Assembly (NCBI GenBank): GCA_964398945.1 | Contig: CAYNOT010000011.1 | Coordinates: 1 to 64,000, forward strand | Direction: 5' to 3' | DNA from: JBGTGG01 sp964398945 | GTDB taxonomy: Bacteria > Bacteroidota > Bacteroidia > Cytophagales > Cyclobacteriaceae | Length of the DNA stretch: 64,000 bases | In this document: positions 32,773-41,585 of the stretch, in pieces | Layout: each line of letters begins with the position of its first letter | How positions within the stretch are numbered: position 1 is the first letter of the stretch | Made by a program: the position numbers and the translations under genes | Notes under the pieces: model-generated | Told to the model about the DNA's origin: nothing | Seen by the model: the letters and a program-made list of their open reading frames with translations, nothing else | Databases searched by the model: none

Positions 32773-33666
32773 GTGCTAACCTATACACCCACTCCCATTC
32801 AGGAAATTTTTGATCCATTGTTGGATCAGCACGGCATCCGATTATTGATAAAACGGGAAGATCAAAACCATCCGCTCATCTCAGGCAATAAATGGTGGAA
32901 GCTGAAATATAACCTGGAAGAAGCAAAGCGGTTGAACAAAAATACGTTGCTCACATTTGGTGGGGCATACTCCAACCACATTTATGCTACCGCTGCGGCA
33001 GCAAGTGAATGCGGATTTCAAAGCATCGGGATCATCCGCGGGGAGAAAACCTTACCGCTCAACCCAACTTTGCAATTTGCTATTGAAAACGGAATGAAAC
33101 TCCACTATGTGGATCGGGAAGCATATAGAAGAAAAAGCGAACCCGGGTTTATAAATAAACTCCACGATCAATTCGGTGATTTTTATCTGATCCCGGAAGG
33201 TGGAACAAATGAATTGGCGGTAAAGGGGACCACAGAGTTCGCGCGCGAACATCTCTCGAAAATTGCCTTTGACTCTCTCTTTTTACCAGTGGGCACCGGG
33301 GGAACGATTGCCGGGATTATCAATGGATTGAAAGGTGACAAGCAAGTAGTTGGAATCCCGGTGTTGAAAAACGGAGGCTTCCTTGAAGAAGAAATCAAAC
33401 GCTATTTGAATGGGGGGTTTTCCAACTGGTCGCTGCTAACGGAATACCATCATGGCGGATATGCCAAAACCACTCCTGCATTGTTGGTATTCATTAAAGA
33501 AATGGAAATCAAGCACCAACTTCCGTTGGACCATGTGTACACCGGAAAGTTGCTTTGGGCAGTGATGGAAGAGATCAAGAAAGGGATGTTTCAAAAAGGA
33601 TCAACCATTCTGGCGCTTCATACGGGTGGGTTGCAGGGAAGCAATTCAAAAACCGCCTATTACTAA
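32773..33666 (+). CDS. PLP-dependent ACC deaminase / D-cysteine desulfhydrase family
   Basis: 297 residues of fold-type II PLP enzymes. KREDQNHPLISGNKWWKLKYN carries the likely PLP Lys (in GNKWWKL), TFGGAYSNHIYATAAAASECG the conserved phosphate-side region, and LPVGTGGTIAGIINGLKG the phosphate-binding loop. The family includes 1-aminocyclopropane-1-carboxylate deaminase and D-cysteine desulfhydrase; sequence alone does not tell them apart, and the latter is commoner in bacteria. The gene is divergent from the radical SAM gene. Confidence 0.9.
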   Translation: MLTYTPTPIQEIFDPLLDQHGIRLLIKREDQNHPLISGNKWWKLKYNLEEAKRLNKNTLLTFGGAYSNHIYATAAAASECGFQSIGIIRGEKTLPLNPTLQFAIENGMKLHYVDREAYRRKSEPGFINKLHDQFGDFYLIPEGGTNELAVKGTTEFAREHLSKIAFDSLFLPVGTGGTIAGIINGLKGDKQVVGIPVLKNGGFLEEEIKRYLNGGFSNWSLLTEYHHGGYAKTTPALLVFIKEMEIKHQLPLDHVYTGKLLWAVMEEIKKGMFQKGSTILALHTGGLQGSNSKTAYY

Positions 33667-33726
33667 TCTGAATTCTCAAATTTTTAAAAAAGTCAGATTT
33701 CTGATATGGAATTTTAGTACTGAATG

Positions 33727-33755
33727 CATCAGGTAAGAAATACTTAAACCTGATG
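33727..33755 (+). promoter_or_regulatory. hairpin just before the macroglobulin start codon
   Basis: CATCAGGT (33727-33734) pairs with ACCTGATG (33748-33755), with two further outer pairs (T33725-A33757, G33726-T33756); the ATG at 33757 follows at once. In mRNA the stem would cover the ribosome-binding region and touch the start codon, so it could control translation. As DNA it could equally be an operator. Confidence 0.5.
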
Positions 33756-33756
33756 T

Positions 33757-36700
33757 ATGAAAAAAAATCTACTCATCCTTCTTCTCCTTTCGTCTGTTGC
33801 AACCAAAGCCCAGGATTTAATCAACTCAAGACAAAGCAGTTATTATACATTCATCTATAAAATAACGAATGATGAAGTAGTAGAACTTTACGAAAAAGAT
33901 AAAGATCCTATTGAACCGAAGTACTTCCACACCCTGGTCGATCAATTCCCATCCGATTCGTTGTTTAAAAGGACACTTTCGGTGGGGCATTATCTTTTCA
34001 TCAGTGCGAAGGGTGAGAAGTTGGAATGTGCAATGGAATCGATCAATAACCTGGAAATGAAAATCCATAACAATCACCAGGATTTGTTGCTTTCTTTTCA
34101 GGATCAATCTGGAAACCAGATAGAAACGTTAACACCATTTGTTAAGAAAAAGGGAATAGCATTCGACAAAACGCTTGGGTTATACGCAATCAAAAAATCC
34201 AATCGGGAAGGATGGATAAAAGTGGGGCATGAAGGCCATATCAATTATTTTTCGATCGACAGAAAATATAATAACTCCTTGCCAAAACGCATAGGAAGAG
34301 GTGTAATCCGCACTTTCCCAATTAACCATCTTACATCAATTGTTGTATACATACCCAATAGCATTACATCACTGATTAAATATGGGAGTATGCGCCCGCC
34401 CGGCATTTACTATCGAACAAAACGTTTGTTTGAGGACAAAGATTATGAAGGCTATCTGGTACTCAACAAACCAAAATACAAACCAGGTGATACGGTAAAA
34501 TTAAAAGCATTTGTAACGAATCGAACAGGTAAGCCTATATCCAAAAAAGTTGATCTACAATTAACGAACTGGAGCTCTTCGCGATATTCTAAAACCATAA
34601 ATTCCATCAAACCTTATCGCCCGGGTGCATACGCATTTGAATTCGTGTTGGATGATAGTCTTAAACTTTCATTGGATAAGGAGTATCGGATCACATTAAA
34701 TGACAAGGGTTACAATAATTATCCTGAAGCGCGATTTGATTTTGAGGAGTATGAGTTAAAGTCAAATAAGTATTCCTTAAGAAGTACTTCCAACGCAGAA
34801 GTCAACAAACCGGGTGTTGTTTTTTTGAAAGGTACCGATAGCAACGACTTGCCCTTATATGACATCCGTGCGGAGATCACCGTCAAATCCAAAAACGTTA
34901 AGGACTATTACGATCAGAAAATCTTTATTGCTGATACCTTGTGGAAACACAATTTAACGTTGGATCCTATTGGGGAAACCAAAGTTGTCTTGCCCGATTC
35001 AATTTTCCCAAATGCAAGTTTTGATTATGAGGTAATCGTTGATTTTAAAAACACTGAAAATGAAGTACAACAAAAAAGTGTGTCGCTTTCCTATGATCGG
35101 AAACCAGCAATTAATATCACTTTAAAAGAAGACTCGATCTTTTTTTCAAATGGAATTGAAACTGGTTTATATCTATTGCATGCCTATTCAATAAATGATG
35201 ATCTGATCCAATCCTCTGAAATCACCCTACCGCATTCAGAAAAAATTAAAAAATTCATTTCGTACTATACAATTCTGGAAAGCAACAAACAAATAAAATA
35301 TTTTGATTTAGATACCGCACCAGACTCTCTTAATGTGATGGCAGAAAGAACGAAGGATAGTTTGCACCTGATCATCAATAACCCCAGAAACATTCACTTT
35401 AGTTACCAGCTTTTCAAAAACAACAAAATTGTTGAAAGCGGAAACACAAACCAGCTCGTAAGAAAACTCAAAACCCACCACAACCACAACTACTATTTCT
35501 CAATCCAATACCTTTGGGCAGATCGGCCACGAACCCAGGATTTTGATTTGCCGTTTGCCAGGAAACCGTTAACCATTACAATCGATCATCCGCTCTCGGT
35601 CTTGCCCGGGCAAACCGCAAACTTCAATATCAATGTGACCGATGCTTTTGGTGGTCCCGTTGAAGATGCTGACCTGACAGCTTTTTCAATCACAAAAAAA
35701 TTCAAGGATTACAACCCACCAACATTGCCGGGTTTTGAAAAATTTCAAAGCCGTAAAGTTTTCAATGAATTCAATCGAACAGATGAAGATTTCCAAACTT
35801 TCAACAAACACCTGGATTTTAATTATTGGAAATCGAAAATCGGATTGGACAGCATTGAGTTCTACAAATTTCTTTATCCGGAAAACGGGCGCTACATAAA
35901 TTATTCAGAAGCGGAAGATAGCATCACGCAAATCGCACCCTATGTGATAAAAAATGGAGAGATACAGACTGTCCACTACATCTACTTTGGAAAAGTACTC
36001 AAATATTTTTCGCAGGTTCAAAGTATGGAACCGTATTCTTTCCAATCCAATACGGATACCTTGCAAATAACACTTCGTTTAACTGACAGGTTAATTACGA
36101 TAGAAAAGGTTGTGCCGAGGAAAGGCATGAAATTGATTTTAAGTATTGATGTTGACAACCTTCCGGTGGGTTCAAAAAGTGTTGAAAAAGGAAACTTGCT
36201 GGACATTGACGAATCCAGGCACCTCTCTTCGCATTTCATGAAAGTCAAAAGGGATAACACACAACCTTACGTCTACATACAACAAGGCGATTTTATCCAT
36301 GCGCTGAGTCCAGCCAGGTATGGTTCCGGTGATGAGCTGGTAGGTCCGTTTTATCCCGGCCCTGTAAAATATCAGGCTGATTATCGTTTGGATTTTTACT
36401 TCAAACCAAAAATGATTTATACTTTTCAACCATCCCTAATTGACAGGGAAACTGATTCGTACCGTTTTGGAAATTACCTCTACGCTAAAAATGTTAAGCC
36501 TAACTTCAAGGATCAGGTACAAACTGAGGCCAGGGTCAAGAAGTACTGGAAAAGTTTAGAAACAGTAAAAAGAAACAGCTTTAGCAAGTATCCTGATTAC
36601 AGTGCTTCTACAAAACCTACCGGATCGCTCATTGTTTCAAATACCAGCATCGCTGAACGAAAACGGTTGGCTACCTTCATGCTGAACCTGGATGAACCTG

Positions 36701-39558
36701 ATGAATATTATATCTATCCTGCTAATCAAACTGAATTCAATCCACTTGTCACTGGGTTGTATCAACTCATCATCATTTTTGATGATGGTTTCTATTTTAA
36801 ACCGGCCCCTGTTTTTATCACTCCATACGGAAGAAGTTTTTACGATTTCAAAAGAGAGCAATTGTTTATTCCCGATTCACTTAGTTCGGAAATATTGGAA
36901 AAAATCGGAAAATGGTCAGCCCAAGGTGCGTACGCGGATGTTGTCCGGAAAACTGAAATGAATTCCATCCGGCAAGTATACTATCGGGAAGAAGCACAAA
37001 ATATAAATTATACGGGAGGTCGCTGGGTTCGGGGACACATAACTTCTGCTGAAGATGGAGGGCCATTGCCCGGTGTCAATGTGATTGTTAAAGGAACAAC
37101 AACAGGGACCGTCACCGATGTGAATGGGGACTACCGGATCTATGTCCCGGAAAACGCCACACTGGTAATTTCTTTTATTGGATTGGTGACGCAAGAAGTC
37201 GATACCAACAATCAAAACGATCTTGATGTGGGATTACATTCAGATGTAACACAATTAAGCGAAGTAGTTGTCACTGGTTTTGGTGTGCAGCACAAGATGA
37301 GCCTTACCTCATCAATAAGTGTAGTGAGCACCTTGCAAGGAAAAGTGGCTGGAATCACAATCGATGGTATTCCCGGTGCAAGTGATATGGAAGTTAGGAT
37401 TCGCGGTGCAAGCACACTTTCTGCATCTTCAAACCCATTGGTGATCATTGATGGGGTTGTTGGATACTTAAACAATGTGGACAAAAATAAAATCACAAAT
37501 ATCGAGGTGTTAAAATCCGCGGAAGCGACAGCATTGTATGGATCACGCGGGGCAAACGGTATCATATTGATTTCCACCAAACCGGGAACAACTTCGGCAC
37601 AGTTGCTGGCCATGAAACTCCCACAAGCACTATCGATACCACCGATAGATGGAAATTTGCCCGGCAGTTCCATTCGTAGCAATTTCCGCGATTATGCATT
37701 TTGGAAACCAACACTCCGCACAAATAAAAATGGTGAGGCATCTTTTCAGGCAACATTCCCGGACGACATTACCGGATGGGATATCTATGTGTTGGGCATG
37801 GCCGGCAAAAAAAGAACAGGAGCGACTACCAGTGCTGTGCAATCTTTCAAACCGTTGGCAGCACAATTGACACTTCCCAATTTCCTGATTGAAGGTGACT
37901 CCACTTACGCGATTGGAAAGATCACAAACTATACCCGTGATAGTTTGTTGATGACAAAAAGAATAACGATCAATGATAAGAATATTAAAAATGAACTGTT
38001 AACAGTTTCTGATTTTACGCTTGATTCCATTTTTCTTGTTGGGGATGGCACAAATATGCCAGTGAAATATGAGATCGAATACAACGGTTATGTTGATGGC
38101 GAGCTCCGTGATATCCCCGTTTTTAAATCCGGAACAAAAGAATCCCAGGGGATATTTGTTTCGCTGCCAAAAGACTCAACTTTTACTTTTGTTGCGGACA
38201 ATCATTTAGAAAATGGAAGCATTTATATTCAGGCCGATTACTTAAGTGTTCTGCAAGACGAAATAAAGACATTACGCTTTTATCCGTATGAATGTAACGA
38301 ACAATTGGCATCCAAATTAAAAGGATACCTTTCCTCAAAGATGATTTTGGAATACCGTGGGGAAAAATTTGACGATGATGCACCAGTAAAGAAAATACTG
38401 AAGAAAATTTCATCCCTTCAGTCGGTTGATGGCGGTTGGAGTTGGTGGGGATCCGGAAAAGGTTCCGCATGGATCACACTCCATGTTGCTGAAGCATTTG
38501 ACCTCGCGGAGCAATTGGGCTACAAAATTCAATACGACAAGATTGCGTTGAAGAATTTTTTTGCAGATTCGTATCATCGATTTACCCCCGAACAGCAATT
38601 AAAAATATTCATCCACCTTGCAAATAAAGGAGAAAAAGTGATGGGAAAAGCAGTTGCTGATTCCGTGTTAAAATCAGATTCAACGAAAAGCAATCACCTA
38701 AAACTTCTCTCGCAACGGCTCTACCAACTTATTGGTGAAAAGGTTGATTGGGCATGGATCAATAGTATGCGAAAAGAGACATTGAAAGGAAATTGGTACT
38801 GGGGGGAAAACAAGCGGTCGCTATGGAACAATGACCTTGACAACACACTCCTTGTCTATCAAATGATAGAACACCAAAACCTTAAACATGAAAATTTACA
38901 AAAGCTTCAAAACTTTTTCCTGGAGAAAAGAAAACCTTACTGGGACAATACATTTTTTTCGTCAAAAATTATTGAGACACTCTTGCCATCTTTAATAAGA
39001 GCAAATCCTAAATATGAAAATACAACTGTAAAAATTTCAGGAACGATCGGAAAAACAGTTTCCAAATTTCCATTTGAAATGGACCTTGGTAAAACCGATT
39101 CACTTGTGTTTACCAAAACAGGAAGTTCACCAGTTTATTTGACTGCTTACCAACATGCGTGGATAAAAAACCCAGGAAAAGTGGAGAATGATTTTAGGGT
39201 CAGTTCAACATGGAGTGAACCCATTGATAAACTGAAAGCTGGAAAAAAAATCAGTTTGATAGTCAACTTGGAAGTAAAAAAAGATGCTGAATTTGTGATG
39301 ATTACGGTCCCAATACCTGCTGGTTGTTCTTATTACTCAAAAGAACAGAATCGCGCCAATCATGAAACCCATCGGGAATATGATATTGCAGAAACGCGGA
39401 TTTATTGTGAGAATCTTCCCGCTGATAAATATACTTATTCAATAGAGCTCATGCCGCGATACCAAGGAAACTATCAACTCAATCCGGTGAAAGTAGAATG
39501 GATGTATTTCCCGGTGATTTTTGGAAGAGGGGATTCAAATCGAATTGATGTAGAATAA
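33757..39558 (+). CDS. alpha-2-macroglobulin-family protein with embedded SusC-type plug
   Basis: 1933 residues, signal peptide ending TKAQ. An N-terminal region is followed by MG2-type macroglobulin domains (NKPKYKPGDTVKLKAFVTN near 237-255). Residues about 1088-1165 are a CarboxypepD_reg-like domain (GHITSAEDGGPLPGVNVIVK), and about 1170-1278 a TonB-receptor plug of SusC type (SEVVVTGFG, VRIRGASTL, IEVLKSAEATALYGSRGANG) with no beta-barrel. The A2M domain follows (FWKPTLRTNKNGEASFQATFP), then the thioester-type motif CNEQ (C1513, E1515, Q1516) and a terpenoid-cyclase-like helical domain. Bacterial A2Ms trap proteases in the periplasm; here the plug could tie the protein to outer-membrane transport. 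Confidence 0.88.
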   Translation: MKKNLLILLLLSSVATKAQDLINSRQSSYYTFIYKITNDEVVELYEKDKDPIEPKYFHTLVDQFPSDSLFKRTLSVGHYLFISAKGEKLECAMESINNLEMKIHNNHQDLLLSFQDQSGNQIETLTPFVKKKGIAFDKTLGLYAIKKSNREGWIKVGHEGHINYFSIDRKYNNSLPKRIGRGVIRTFPINHLTSIVVYIPNSITSLIKYGSMRPPGIYYRTKRLFEDKDYEGYLVLNKPKYKPGDTVKLKAFVTNRTGKPISKKVDLQLTNWSSSRYSKTINSIKPYRPGAYAFEFVLDDSLKLSLDKEYRITLNDKGYNNYPEARFDFEEYELKSNKYSLRSTSNAEVNKPGVVFLKGTDSNDLPLYDIRAEITVKSKNVKDYYDQKIFIADTLWKHNLTLDPIGETKVVLPDSIFPNASFDYEVIVDFKNTENEVQQKSVSLSYDRKPAINITLKEDSIFFSNGIETGLYLLHAYSINDDLIQSSEITLPHSEKIKKFISYYTILESNKQIKYFDLDTAPDSLNVMAERTKDSLHLIINNPRNIHFSYQLFKNNKIVESGNTNQLVRKLKTHHNHNYYFSIQYLWADRPRTQDFDLPFARKPLTITIDHPLSVLPGQTANFNINVTDAFGGPVEDADLTAFSITKKFKDYNPPTLPGFEKFQSRKVFNEFNRTDEDFQTFNKHLDFNYWKSKIGLDSIEFYKFLYPENGRYINYSEAEDSITQIAPYVIKNGEIQTVHYIYFGKVLKYFSQVQSMEPYSFQSNTDTLQITLRLTDRLITIEKVVPRKGMKLILSIDVDNLPVGSKSVEKGNLLDIDESRHLSSHFMKVKRDNTQPYVYIQQGDFIHALSPARYGSGDELVGPFYPGPVKYQADYRLDFYFKPKMIYTFQPSLIDRETDSYRFGNYLYAKNVKPNFKDQVQTEARVKKYWKSLETVKRNSFSKYPDYSASTKPTGSLIVSNTSIAERKRLATFMLNLDEPDEYYIYPANQTEFNPLVTGLYQLIIIFDDGFYFKPAPVFITPYGRSFYDFKREQLFIPDSLSSEILEKIGKWSAQGAYADVVRKTEMNSIRQVYYREEAQNINYTGGRWVRGHITSAEDGGPLPGVNVIVKGTTTGTVTDVNGDYRIYVPENATLVISFIGLVTQEVDTNNQNDLDVGLHSDVTQLSEVVVTGFGVQHKMSLTSSISVVSTLQGKVAGITIDGIPGASDMEVRIRGASTLSASSNPLVIIDGVVGYLNNVDKNKITNIEVLKSAEATALYGSRGANGIILISTKPGTTSAQLLAMKLPQALSIPPIDGNLPGSSIRSNFRDYAFWKPTLRTNKNGEASFQATFPDDITGWDIYVLGMAGKKRTGATTSAVQSFKPLAAQLTLPNFLIEGDSTYAIGKITNYTRDSLLMTKRITINDKNIKNELLTVSDFTLDSIFLVGDGTNMPVKYEIEYNGYVDGELRDIPVFKSGTKESQGIFVSLPKDSTFTFVADNHLENGSIYIQADYLSVLQDEIKTLRFYPYECNEQLASKLKGYLSSKMILEYRGEKFDDDAPVKKILKKISSLQSVDGGWSWWGSGKGSAWITLHVAEAFDLAEQLGYKIQYDKIALKNFFADSYHRFTPEQQLKIFIHLANKGEKVMGKAVADSVLKSDSTKSNHLKLLSQRLYQLIGEKVDWAWINSMRKETLKGNWYWGENKRSLWNNDLDNTLLVYQMIEHQNLKHENLQKLQNFFLEKRKPYWDNTFFSSKIIETLLPSLIRANPKYENTTVKISGTIGKTVSKFPFEMDLGKTDSLVFTKTGSSPVYLTAYQHAWIKNPGKVENDFRVSSTWSEPIDKLKAGKKISLIVNLEVKKDAEFVMITVPIPAGCSYYSKEQNRANHETHREYDIAETRIYCENLPADKYTYSIELMPRYQGNYQLNPVKVEWMYFPVIFGRGDSNRIDVE

Positions 39559-39767
39559 AGGGTTAGTCCCAAAGATTCTTCAGTCANNNNNNNNNNNNNN
39601 NNNNNNNNNNNNNNNNNNNNNNNNNNNNNNNNNNNNNNNNNNNNNNNNNNNNNNNNNNNNNNNNNNNNNNNNNNNNNNNNNNNNNNTACTTCTTTCTGAA
39701 TGAAGTACCATATCCGAAACAAGATGCTCGTCACTCAGAGCATCAGCGAAGAGTCTTTGGGTTGCAC
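39518..39767. repeat. 154-bp tandem unit, copy 1 (contains the N gap)
   Basis: The unit joins the last 14 codons of the macroglobulin gene to a 94-base hairpin element beginning CCCAAAGATTCTTC (39568) and ending GAAGAGTCTTTGGG (39761), then GTTGCACCTT. The assembly gap interrupts it. The known bases of the hairpin (19 before and 75 after the gap) add up to 94, the full length of copy 2. Confidence 0.85.
39587..39686. other. scaffold gap of exactly 100 N
   Basis: One hundred unknown bases. By comparison with the second copy, the bases on either side are directly contiguous there (TTCAGTCA then TACTTC), so the true gap may be zero or an integer number of repeat units. Confidence 0.95.
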
Positions 39768-39770
39768 CTT

Positions 39771-39925
39771 GATTTTCGGAAGGGGAAGTTCAAATCGAAT
39801 TAATGTTGAATAATGGTTAGTCCCAAAGATTCTTCAGTCATACTTCTTTCTGAATGAAGTACCATATCCGAAACAAGATGCTCGTCACTCAGAGCGTCAG
39901 CGAAGAGTCTTTGGGTTGCACCTTC
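39771..39925. repeat. 154-bp tandem unit, copy 2
   Basis: This holds a macroglobulin-tail-like sequence (reads IFGRGSSNRINVE then stop, several synonymous changes from the real tail) followed by the complete 94-base hairpin at 39822-39915: CCCAAAGATTCTTC pairs with GAAGAGTCTTTGGG over 14 positions with one G-T. The rest of the gap to the next gene, 39926-40136, shows nothing I recognise. Confidence 0.85.
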
Positions 39926-40136
39926 ATAAAATCAAAGTACCATAAACACCGCAGCCACCATCGTCATTACAAGCAATAAACCACCGATAGGCTTTCCCTG
40001 GTATTTTTCAGACGATCCACCCAACGCTAACTAAAAAAGAGAAATCAAGGTGTGTGGGTTTGCTTTTCAAGATAGCCATAGTTCATTTCCATACGGATAC
40101 TGAAAAAATACTTTTACTTTGATGAAAATTTGAAAG

Positions 40137-41333
40137 GTGAAGCTATACCGGAATTTATGTGAGGCCGTTGTTCAGGCACTTCAATCCATCTTTGCAGAAA
40201 ACAAATATGCCGACAAGGTGATTGAAAAGTTGTTGAAGGGCAATCCGAAATGGGGCGCGCGCGACAGGCGGTTTATCGCGGGGACTACCTATGATATTGT
40301 GCGGTGGTACCGATTGTTCGCTGAGCTTTCACAAGCTGACAACAATGACTATTGGAACCTTGTTGGTGTTTGGTGTTTGTGGAAACAGTATGAACTACCG
40401 GATTGGAAAGAATTTAATGGCCTTGACACAAACAATTTTGATGCACGCTATGAATCGTTGAAATCAATTCGTAAAATCCGAGAGTCAATTCCTGATTGGC
40501 TGGATGAATTGGGCGAGAAAGAATTAGGAAATGCATGGGAAAAAGAATTGGCATCGCTCAATACTGAAGCCAATGTAGTGCTTCGTGTAAACACCTTGAA
40601 AACAAACCTCAAAAAACTTCAAGGGCAATTGGCAAAAGATGGGATTGTTATCCATTCGCACCCAAATTTTCCGGATGCTTTGATTTTAGAGAAACGCCAG
40701 AACCTTTTCAGTCGGAAAGAATTTATTGATGGTTTGTTTGAGATACAGGACGCTGGTTCGCAATTGATTGCTCCTCATTTACAATCTGAACCTGGCATGA
40801 CCGTAATCGATGCGTGTGCCGGTGGTGGTGGCAAATCGCTTCATCTTGCTTCGCTAATGAAAAACAAAGGACGCATCATTTCCATGGATACCGAGGGATG
40901 GAAACTTGATGAATTAAAAAAGCGCGCTGTAAGGGCCGGGACAACTTGTATCGAAACGCAAACAATTGAATCATCACAAACAATAGCAAAGCTTGCCAAC
41001 ACCGCTGATCGTGTATTGCTGGATGTTCCGTGTTCGGGATTGGGGGTTATCAAACGAAACCCGGATGCCAAGTGGAAACTCTCTTTGGAATTTATTGAAA
41101 AGATAAAAGTGCTTCAACAGGAAATCCTTACCGACTATAGTTCAATGGTAAAACCGGGGGGGCTATTGGTTTATTCAACGTGTAGCCTCCTCCCTTCAGA
41201 AAATGAAAGACAAGTCGCGGTTTTTCTTGAGGCACGAAAAGAATTTGAACTGGTGGGCGAACAAACGATCTATCCATCGGAAGGGTTTGATGGGTTTTAT
41301 ATGGCGTTAATAAAAAGAAATTATGGTACTTAG
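40137..41333 (+). CDS. RsmB/NOP2-like rRNA (cytosine-5) methyltransferase
   Basis: 398 residues from a GTG start (MKLYRNLCEAVVQ). An N-terminal NusB-like helical RNA-binding part is followed by the SAM domain: VIDACAGGGGKSLHLASLM, then DVPCSGLGVIKRNPDAKW with the release Cys and YSTCSLLPSENERQV with the catalytic Cys. These are the two-cysteine signatures of RsmB/RsmF/NOP2 m5C RNA methyltransferases. The target is probably 16S or 23S rRNA. A -7-like TTACTTTG lies shortly upstream. The gene is convergent with the TonB receptor gene. Confidence 0.9.
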   Translation: MKLYRNLCEAVVQALQSIFAENKYADKVIEKLLKGNPKWGARDRRFIAGTTYDIVRWYRLFAELSQADNNDYWNLVGVWCLWKQYELPDWKEFNGLDTNNFDARYESLKSIRKIRESIPDWLDELGEKELGNAWEKELASLNTEANVVLRVNTLKTNLKKLQGQLAKDGIVIHSHPNFPDALILEKRQNLFSRKEFIDGLFEIQDAGSQLIAPHLQSEPGMTVIDACAGGGGKSLHLASLMKNKGRIISMDTEGWKLDELKKRAVRAGTTCIETQTIESSQTIAKLANTADRVLLDVPCSGLGVIKRNPDAKWKLSLEFIEKIKVLQQEILTDYSSMVKPGGLLVYSTCSLLPSENERQVAVFLEARKEFELVGEQTIYPSEGFDGFYMALIKRNYGT

Positions 41334-41334
41334 C

Positions 41335-41566
41335 CCCGACCTGGTCGGGATAGATATGTATTAAGACCCCGGAATAAATCCGGGGTGGGGCGAGCCTCGA
41401 AGGAGACCGCATGATGTTCACTACAAATTTCCCCCGGGCAGGGTCAATACCAGACCTGTTCCGGTATCTAAAAATAGCAAGTAACGTTATTTGGCTTTAG
41501 CCAAAATTACATTGGGCTAAAGCCGGTTTGTTAAATTTCATTTCCTCTCCGACATAAATGTCGGAG
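41335..41566. terminator. cluster of hairpins between convergent genes
   Basis: Four perfect hairpins occur in 230 bases: CCCGAC/GTCGGG (41335-41349), CCCCGGA/TCCGGGG (41367-41385), GGCTTTAGCC/GGCTAAAGCC (41493-41524) and CTCCGACAT/ATGTCGGAG (41547-41566). They separate the convergent rRNA methyltransferase and TonB receptor genes. None has a strong T-run, so some may be dispersed intergenic repeats. Confidence 0.6.
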
Positions 41567-41585
41567 CTATTTTCTGTGTCGAAGA

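Noticed and set aside
39474..39734. Minus-strand open frame across the N gap
   Set aside because: It is open only because it contains unknown bases, and it is antisense to the macroglobulin tail.
41335..41566. Hairpin cluster as a CRISPR-like or new repeat array
   Set aside because: The four stems differ in sequence and spacing; they fit terminators or scattered intergenic hairpins between convergent genes.
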